A DNA stretch of 64,000 nt. It comes from Candidatus Villigracilis adiacens. Lineage in GTDB: Bacteria > Chloroflexota > Anaerolineae > Anaerolineales > Villigracilaceae. A program made the translations under genes and the position numbers. The DNA lies in NCBI GenBank assembly GCA_016703605.1, contig JADJBU010000022.1, positions 558,001 through 622,000 on the forward strand, read 5' to 3'. The notes beneath the pieces were generated by a model that saw nothing but the letters and a program-made list of their open reading frames with translations, was not told the origin of the DNA and made no database searches. Of the stretch, positions 59,116-64,000 are shown one piece after another (the first letter of the stretch is position 1; every line of letters begins with the position of its first letter).

Positions 59116-59958
59116 CTAAAACTCAAACAGGTCGTTTTTCCTTTGGAACCCATCGGTAACAGGCGGGTATGCCTGCATAAAATCCTCGCGTTCGCCAAAC
59201 ACCTTCGTAACAAACCCCATCAGCCCGCGCCGCATTTGGATGCCTCCCTGCGAAGCGTGCTGCTCGCCCGCCTTACGCTTTATGTCGGATACCGAACGAA
59301 TATTCAACCGCACATGCACAGGGAAATCCACTTCAGCGAGTTCCTTCAAATTGATATCGCCATTGCGCCCCCACTTGGTCGGGTCCTTGCCGAACAAAGG
59401 CATCAGGCGGGTCATCGCGCGTAAAAATCCGCGCGGAAAAACCTGGAAATACAAAGCCTGCGGTTTAAAACCTTCGCCATGTTCCGGGTAGAAGGTTTCA
59501 TCGTCCGCATTCGCAAAGGCAAGCACCGTCGCCTTGTGGATGTGAATATGATCAGGATGTTTATACCCGCCGATCGGGTCAAAGGTAATCACTACATCCG
59601 GCTTGATCGCGCGGATATGCTTCACCACCCTGCCAGCCACCTCTTCAATGGGATGATTGATCTGCGCGTCAGGATGCTGGTTCGCTTCCATGCCCGGCAT
59701 CCCCGAATCGCGGTAACCCAAAAAGTGAACCTCTTTCAAACCCAATTCCTTCGCGGCACGATTCAATTCATCGGTGCGCATTTCGGCAGTATCCTTGAAT
59801 CCCTTCAAGAATTCCTCGTCTGCCGAACCTGCCTCGCCGCGTGTGGCGCAGACATAATAAGTTTCATATCCGCGCTGGGCGTACAACGCCAGCGTCCCCC
59901 CCAAACCAAACGACTCGTCGTCGGGATGAGCCAGCACTGCCAAAATTTTCTTTGTCAT
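59116..59958 (-). CDS. PIG-L family deacetylase (LmbE-like)
   Basis: A 280-residue zinc-dependent deacetylase. The metal motif is LAVLAHPDDESFGLGG, and the second histidine set is GYKHPDHIHIHKATVLAF with the basic DVVITFDP. Relatives remove acetyl groups from N-acetylglucosamine derivatives (mycothiol, bacillithiol, GPI paths). The ATG at 59958 follows a leader of 40 codons lacking family similarity. Confidence 0.88.
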   Translation of the reverse strand: MTKKILAVLAHPDDESFGLGGTLALYAQRGYETYYVCATRGEAGSADEEFLKGFKDTAEMRTDELNRAAKELGLKEVHFLGYRDSGMPGMEANQHPDAQINHPIEEVAGRVVKHIRAIKPDVVITFDPIGGYKHPDHIHIHKATVLAFANADDETFYPEHGEGFKPQALYFQVFPRGFLRAMTRLMPLFGKDPTKWGRNGDINLKELAEVDFPVHVRLNIRSVSDIKRKAGEQHASQGGIQMRRGLMGFVTKVFGEREDFMQAYPPVTDGFQRKNDLFEF

Positions 59959-60065
59959 CGTTACCTCTGCTTTATTGAATGCTTTCCTGACGCGCGAACA
60001 AGAAACAAGTTTACCCCACCCAGCCCGATTGTGATAAAATTTTTTCAAGAAAGGATACCCGGCGA

Positions 60066-60152
60066 ATGACAGACAGCAAGTAGTTAAACCAATTTTTCAG
60101 GGCATTTTCCCATTGGCATTTAACGCCGAGGCTTGCCCTCGGTTTTCTTTTT
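60066..60152 (+). promoter_or_regulatory. Leader with MTDSK mini-ORF and intrinsic terminator (candidate attenuator)
   Basis: ATGACAGACAGCAAGTAG (60066-60083) is a 5-codon ORF with AAAGGA upstream. Then CCAAT...CCATTGG forms a weak stem, and CCGAGG-CTTGC-CCTCGG (60126-60142) followed by TTTTCTTTTT is an intrinsic terminator ending just before the ABC-F ATG. GTAGTTAAA (60080-60088) is complementary to TTTAACTAC (60150-60158). Confidence 0.6.
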
Positions 60153-60168
60153 AACTACAGGTGTCACC

Positions 60169-61794
60169 ATGCTAAGTATCCATAACCTCAACAAACATTA
60201 CGGCATCCAGCCCGTTCTCAAAAACATCAATTTCAATATCAACGCAGGCGAACGCATCGGTCTCATCGGCGCCAACGGCTCCGGCAAGACCACCCTCATG
60301 CGCATCCTCGCCGGTCTCGAACCAGGCGATTCAGGGGATATCGCTTCGACCCACCCTAGACTACGCCTCGGCTACCTCGCCCAGGGAATCGATTTCCAAA
60401 CCGACGCAACGCTTCACTCCGCGCTCGGTCTTGATCCAGATTCCCAAACCGACCCCGCCGCTGAGATCGAGTCGCTTGCTTTGGCGTTATCACAATCCCC
60501 AAACGATTCCAATCTTCAAGCAAAATACGACTCCGCCCTCGCCCGACTCTCGACCTTAGACCTTCGACCCGAAGAAATCCTCGCCCCGCTCGGTCTCGAC
60601 CGCTTCCCCGCCGATACGCCCATCGCCCATCTCTCCGGCGGACAGAAGACCCGCCTGATGCTCGCCAAAGTCTTACTGAACGATCCGCATCTGCTGTTGC
60701 TCGACGAACCGACCAATCATCTTGATATCGAAATGCTCGAATGGCTGGAAGACTGGCTGAACGGATTTAAAGGCGCAGCGCTGATCGTTTCGCACGACCG
60801 CGCGTTTTTGGATAACACTGTGACGCAGGTGCTTGAGTTGGATTCATCCACGCATAGCGTCAAAACGTATGACGGCAATTACAGCGGCTACCTCGAACAA
60901 AAATTGCTTGAGTTCGACAAACAGGCACAAGCCTACCAGGACCAGCAGGATGAGATCGCGCAACTCAAACGCGCAGCGAGACACATCCGCAGTTTGACGG
61001 TGATGAAGAAAGGCGGCAAAGCCGATGGCGGCGATAAATTTGCAAAAGGCTTTTTTGGCAACCGCGCCACGAAGAACGTGGCAGGCAAGGCGAAGAATAT
61101 CGAAGCCCGCATCGATCATTTATTGACCGACGAAAAAATCGACAAACCTCAAGCTTCATGGAAACTCAAACTGGATTTTGGTCAACCTGAACACCAATCC
61201 AAAGATGTATTGGTGACTGAGTCGCTCTCAATCGGCTACGCGCCGGAAAATCCGCTGCTGACGAATATCAACTTGTTCATCCGCGCCGGTCAGCGCGTGG
61301 TGTTGACCGGCGCGAACGGGTCCGGCAAGACAACCTTCATCCGCACCATTGTCGGCAAGATTCCCCCGCTGGCAGGGTCGTTTCGTCTCGGCGGCGCGAC
61401 CAAACTCGGCTACATGGCGCAGGAACAGGAATTGCTCGACCCGGCGTTGAATTCGGTTCAAACCATTCAAAGCGTTGCAGCCATGAACGAAACCGAGACG
61501 CGCAACTTCCTGCATTACTTCCTCTTCAAAGGCGATGCCGCATTACGCCCGGCTGGGGAACTCTCCTTCGGCGAACGCGCCCGCCTGCAACTGGCTTTGC
61601 TCGTCGCGCAGGGATGCACCTTCCTGATTCTGGACGAGCCCATCAACCATCTCGACATCCCCTCGCGCGAACGGTTCGAGGAAGCGCTGGAAAATTTCAA
61701 CGGGACGATCCTCGCCATCGTCCACGACCGCAGTTTTATCGAGCGCTTCGCCACCGATGTTTGGGTGGCGAAAGACGGGAAAATAATGAAATAA
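60169..61794 (+). CDS. ABC-F family ATPase
   Basis: A 541-residue ABC-F protein with two NBDs and no membrane helices. NBD1: GANGSGKTTLMRIL, LSGGQKTRLMLAKVLL and LLLLDEPTNHLDIEMLEWL. The inter-domain linker (about 250-330) holds a long basic helix pair (LKRAARHIRSLTVMKKGGKA). NBD2: GANGSGKTTFIRT, signature LSFGERARLQLALLV and LILDEPINHLDIPSRERF. ABC-F proteins bind the ribosomal E site; some eject antibiotics (ARE type), others act in translation quality control. The leader terminator resembles the attenuators of ARE genes, but the linker cannot by itself prove that role. Confidence 0.9.
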   Translation: MLSIHNLNKHYGIQPVLKNINFNINAGERIGLIGANGSGKTTLMRILAGLEPGDSGDIASTHPRLRLGYLAQGIDFQTDATLHSALGLDPDSQTDPAAEIESLALALSQSPNDSNLQAKYDSALARLSTLDLRPEEILAPLGLDRFPADTPIAHLSGGQKTRLMLAKVLLNDPHLLLLDEPTNHLDIEMLEWLEDWLNGFKGAALIVSHDRAFLDNTVTQVLELDSSTHSVKTYDGNYSGYLEQKLLEFDKQAQAYQDQQDEIAQLKRAARHIRSLTVMKKGGKADGGDKFAKGFFGNRATKNVAGKAKNIEARIDHLLTDEKIDKPQASWKLKLDFGQPEHQSKDVLVTESLSIGYAPENPLLTNINLFIRAGQRVVLTGANGSGKTTFIRTIVGKIPPLAGSFRLGGATKLGYMAQEQELLDPALNSVQTIQSVAAMNETETRNFLHYFLFKGDAALRPAGELSFGERARLQLALLVAQGCTFLILDEPINHLDIPSRERFEEALENFNGTILAIVHDRSFIERFATDVWVAKDGKIMK

Positions 61795-61833
61795 CGGTAT
61801 GATAGAATGCTGAAAGAGCGAAGGAGTCTCCCC

Positions 61834-62145
61834 ATGAAACCCGGCGATTATGTTGGTTTATATATTGACGACAGGTTGATCTACACAGGCGTCCTAAAAG
61901 ACATTGGCAAAATGGAAAGCGGGCGGACGGTGTATCAGGTATTGCTGGTCAAGAATATTTTTCAGCGCAACTACCCTGAAGTTCATTTCTCTGATCAGGC
62001 AGACGTACGGCAGGTCAAAATCGAGGCGGTACGCGAAGAAGTAAAACGTCTCAAAATCAACCTGCAAAAAAATATCGAAAAAATGGAGCCAGAACATGTC
62101 TCAGAAATCGTCGAACTCAAAGAGTGGGATTCAGTCGTCGGCTGA
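61834..62145 (+). CDS. Small hypothetical protein
   Basis: A 103-residue protein: a beta-rich first part (YVGLYIDDRLIYTGVLKDIG, QVLLVKNIFQRNYPEVHFSD), then a charged helix (EEVKRLKINLQKNIEKMEPE). AAGGAG precedes the ATG at 61834. Overlaps the next ORF by 50 bases. Family not recognised. Confidence 0.6.
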   Translation: MKPGDYVGLYIDDRLIYTGVLKDIGKMESGRTVYQVLLVKNIFQRNYPEVHFSDQADVRQVKIEAVREEVKRLKINLQKNIEKMEPEHVSEIVELKEWDSVVG

Positions 62146-62422
62146 GTACTATGAACTGTTGGAATTATATGGTAACGCAGCAGACCGCATCAATTCCGGC
62201 GGCACTGGCATGGGGTATAGCGGCATCCACTATATGGTCATGCACAAACTCAGATATTATGGCAGGTTTGCCAATGGACGAGAGGATTCCATCCGGGTCT
62301 TGAAGCAATTAATCACAGAATACGAACGCGAGAACAATCTGCTTAACGACGCCGATGAAGAATATATGAGCAAATTTGAAGATGCGGAAGATGACGATTC
62401 CCCACCCAAGGAGAATGAATGA
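62096..62422 (+). CDS. Small acidic hypothetical protein
   Basis: A 108-residue protein with a helical part (AEYYELLELYGNAADRINSG) and an acidic tail (EEYMSKFEDAEDDDSPPKEN). It overlaps its neighbour by 50 bases and the next gene by 4 (ATGA). A later start is possible. Function unknown. Confidence 0.55.
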   Translation: MSQKSSNSKSGIQSSAEYYELLELYGNAADRINSGGTGMGYSGIHYMVMHKLRYYGRFANGREDSIRVLKQLITEYERENNLLNDADEEYMSKFEDAEDDDSPPKENE

Positions 62423-63555
62423 AATTTGAAACGCTCGCCATCCACGCGGGGCAGGAACCCGACCCGAATAACGGCGCGGTGATGACGCCGGTCTATCTGA
62501 CCTCCACGTACAAGCAGGATGGGATCGGCAAGCCGCGGCAGGGGTATGAGTATTCGCGCACGTTGAACCCGACGCGCAAAGCGTTACAGGATTGTCTTGC
62601 TGAGTTGGAAAGTGGAACGTGGGGATTGGCTTTTGCATCGGGCATGGCTGCCACCGATACAGTTCTACGGATGCTCGCGCAGGGCGATCATGTGGTGGCA
62701 GGCAATGATGTCTACGGCGGCACCTTCCGCCTCTTTGATAAAATCCTGCGCCGCTTCGGTCTGGACTTTACATTTGCCGACACGACCGACCCTGAGAATC
62801 TCGCCGAAGCCTTGACCCCGTCCACGCGTATTGTATGGCTGGAGACTCCCACCAACCCGTTGCTGGCTGTTTCCGATATCCGCGCTGTGGCTGAGGTGGT
62901 GAAGAATCATCCCAATAAACCGTTATTGGTCGTTGATAACACCTTCGCCACGCCATATTTGCAGCGTCCGCTGGAGATGGGCGCGGATTTGGTCGTCCAC
63001 TCGATGACGAAATACCTCGGCGGGCATTCGGATGTGGTCGGCGGCGCGATAGTTGGAAAAGACAAAGAACTTGGCGAAAAGCTGGCGTACTTGCAAAACG
63101 CAATCGGCGGCGTGCAGGGACCGATGGACTCCTTCCTCGTATTGCGCGGAATCAAGACCCTGCCCGTCCGCATGGATCGTCACGCTCAAAATGCGGGGAA
63201 GATCGTTGGGTTTTTGGAAAAGCAGAAAAACGTCAAACGGCTGATCTACCCCTTTCATGAGAGTCACCCCCAGGTCCAGGTGGCGAAGCGGCAGATGAAG
63301 AACGGCGGCGGAATGATCTCCTTCATCATGAAAGATGGGCGCGAGGCGGCGGTCAAAATCGCTGAATCCACAAAATTGTTTACGCTGGCCGAATCATTGG
63401 GAGGGGTCGAATCGCTGATCGAAGTCCCGGCGGCGATGACTCACCTCTCGACGCAGGGCTCCACGCTGGAAGTGGACCCCGGTCTGGTGCGACTTTCGGT
63501 GGGCATCGAGAATGTGGATGATTTGATCGCGGACCTCGAACAAGCTCTGCGGTAA
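62419..63555 (+). CDS. Cystathionine gamma-synthase/lyase-type PLP enzyme
   Basis: A 378-residue Cys/Met-metabolism PLP enzyme. PLP-binding FASGMAATDTVLRML, VVDNTFATPYLQRPLEMGAD and HSMTKYLGGHSDVVGG (Schiff-base Lys198) are typical. AIHAGQEPDPNNGAVMTPVY opens the family. The sequence alone does not separate synthase (metB) from gamma-lyase (mccB); cystathionine or O-acylhomoserine are likely substrates. It overlaps the acidic ORF by 4 bases. Confidence 0.9.
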   Translation: MKFETLAIHAGQEPDPNNGAVMTPVYLTSTYKQDGIGKPRQGYEYSRTLNPTRKALQDCLAELESGTWGLAFASGMAATDTVLRMLAQGDHVVAGNDVYGGTFRLFDKILRRFGLDFTFADTTDPENLAEALTPSTRIVWLETPTNPLLAVSDIRAVAEVVKNHPNKPLLVVDNTFATPYLQRPLEMGADLVVHSMTKYLGGHSDVVGGAIVGKDKELGEKLAYLQNAIGGVQGPMDSFLVLRGIKTLPVRMDRHAQNAGKIVGFLEKQKNVKRLIYPFHESHPQVQVAKRQMKNGGGMISFIMKDGREAAVKIAESTKLFTLAESLGGVESLIEVPAAMTHLSTQGSTLEVDPGLVRLSVGIENVDDLIADLEQALR

Positions 63556-63560
63556 CAAGA

Positions 63561-63590
63561 AGACCTCCCGGATCGGGAGGTCTATTTTTT
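63561..63590. terminator. Bidirectional intrinsic terminator
   Basis: AGACCTCCCG and CGGGAGGTCT form a 10-bp perfect stem with a 3-base loop, then ATTTTTTATTT. It is shared by convergent genes. Confidence 0.9.
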
Positions 63591-64000
63591 ATTTCGCGCG
63601 GACTGCCACAAGCGTGACATCGTCATCCTGCTTCGAACCATCTTGAAAGGCTTGCAGGGTCTCGAGCAAAATGTTACAGGCTTGTTGTGCGTCGAGTCTC
63701 GAATGCTCGGCGAGTATTTGTTTGATGCGCTCCAAACCGAACGATTCGCCCTTTGGGTCGCGGCAATCGGTCATGCCGTCGGTGTACAACAGCAGCATGT
63801 CGCCGGAGGCAAGTTTCAAAGACTTTTGGTCAATGGTCACCGGCTCCCACAAACCGATCGCCATGCCGGGGCTGTGCGGCATACGTTCCACCGAACCGTC
63901 CGCATGGACGATCAACGGCGTCTCGTGCCCGGCTCGCGCATAAGAGAACTCGCGCGTATTCAAATCGAGGATGCCGTAAAGGACGGTGACAAACTGGGTG
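63589..64000 (-). CDS. SpoIIE-type PP2C serine phosphatase, C-terminal end (partial)
   Basis: The last 137 codons of a gene continuing beyond the window: QFVTVLYGILDLNTREFSYA with RAGHETPLI is the central PP2C strand, LLLYTDGMTDCRDPKGESFG and QDDDVTLVAVRAK are the metal-binding and terminal motifs. Family members (RsbU, SpoIIE) dephosphorylate anti-anti-sigma factors. The N-terminal sensor cannot be seen. No start codon within the window. Confidence 0.9.
   Translation of the reverse strand, partial: TQFVTVLYGILDLNTREFSYARAGHETPLIVHADGSVERMPHSPGMAIGLWEPVTIDQKSLKLASGDMLLLYTDGMTDCRDPKGESFGLERIKQILAEHSRLDAQQACNILLETLQAFQDGSKQDDDVTLVAVRAK

Noticed and set aside
1..64000. tRNA, rRNA, prophage or origin signals
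   Set aside because: No cloverleaf with a T-loop consensus, ribosomal sequence, phage structural gene or replication gene was recognised by eye; a covariance-model search would be needed to exclude small RNAs.

Overview
The window looks like chromosomal DNA of a Gram-negative-type environmental bacterium, most likely Chloroflexota (class Anaerolineae). The basis is family-level: BMP-type nucleoside ABC transporter, isopentenyl phosphate kinase, eukaryote-like formate-THF ligase, Thr/Pro-rich surface proteins, and a genome littered with short palindromic repeats. No rRNA, tRNA, CRISPR array or phage was recognised, so the taxonomic call is inference.

Layout. 1-6.5 kb: end of a metal P-type ATPase, a frameshifted MATE exporter, a threonine synthase / AI-2E transporter / glycosyltransferase operon, and a divergent tandem-GGDEF protein. 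6.7-27.1 kb (all minus strand): a large purine-use locus. It holds a two-subunit xanthine-dehydrogenase-type hydroxylase (with a VapBC pair lodged between the subunits), a complete BMP/ABC nucleoside importer, carbamate kinase, a YgeW-type carbamoyltransferase, a YgeY-type M20 hydrolase, a GntR regulator, adenine deaminase and an 8-oxoguanine-deaminase-like enzyme. Together these would import purine nucleosides or bases, deaminate and hydroxylate them, and recover ATP and ammonia through carbamoyl phosphate. 27.2-32.5 kb: a DUF5674 cassette, a 1.4-kb array of about 199-bp tandem units, and a split LRR-Roco GTPase gene. 32.5-37.7 kb: a carotenoid-oxygenase-like enzyme with a retinol-dehydrogenase-like SDR, an NTF2-like protein and a divergent ADC-like protein. 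37.7-39.1 kb: debris of a GNAT gene and an insertion-sequence transposase.

39.5-49.7 kb is the most unusual part: two divergent, tightly overlapping operons around a 196-bp control region. Leftward: a KAP-family P-loop NTPase, two membrane-anchored SPFH-like proteins, a helical-repeat protein fused to a LexA-type S24 autoprotease, and a PHP phosphoesterase. Rightward: two more SPFH-like membrane proteins and a pseudouridine-5'-phosphate glycosidase. I propose this as a candidate undescribed membrane-platform stress or defence system.

49.8-64 kb: mostly housekeeping genes (lipoprotein, thioesterase, isopentenyl phosphate kinase, formate-THF ligase, amidase, beta-propeller membrane protein, PilZ protein, PIG-L deacetylase, ABC-F protein with a possible attenuator leader, cystathionine-gamma-synthase-like enzyme, SpoIIE phosphatase end). 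Several genes carry short palindromic or MITE-like elements inside their reading frames.
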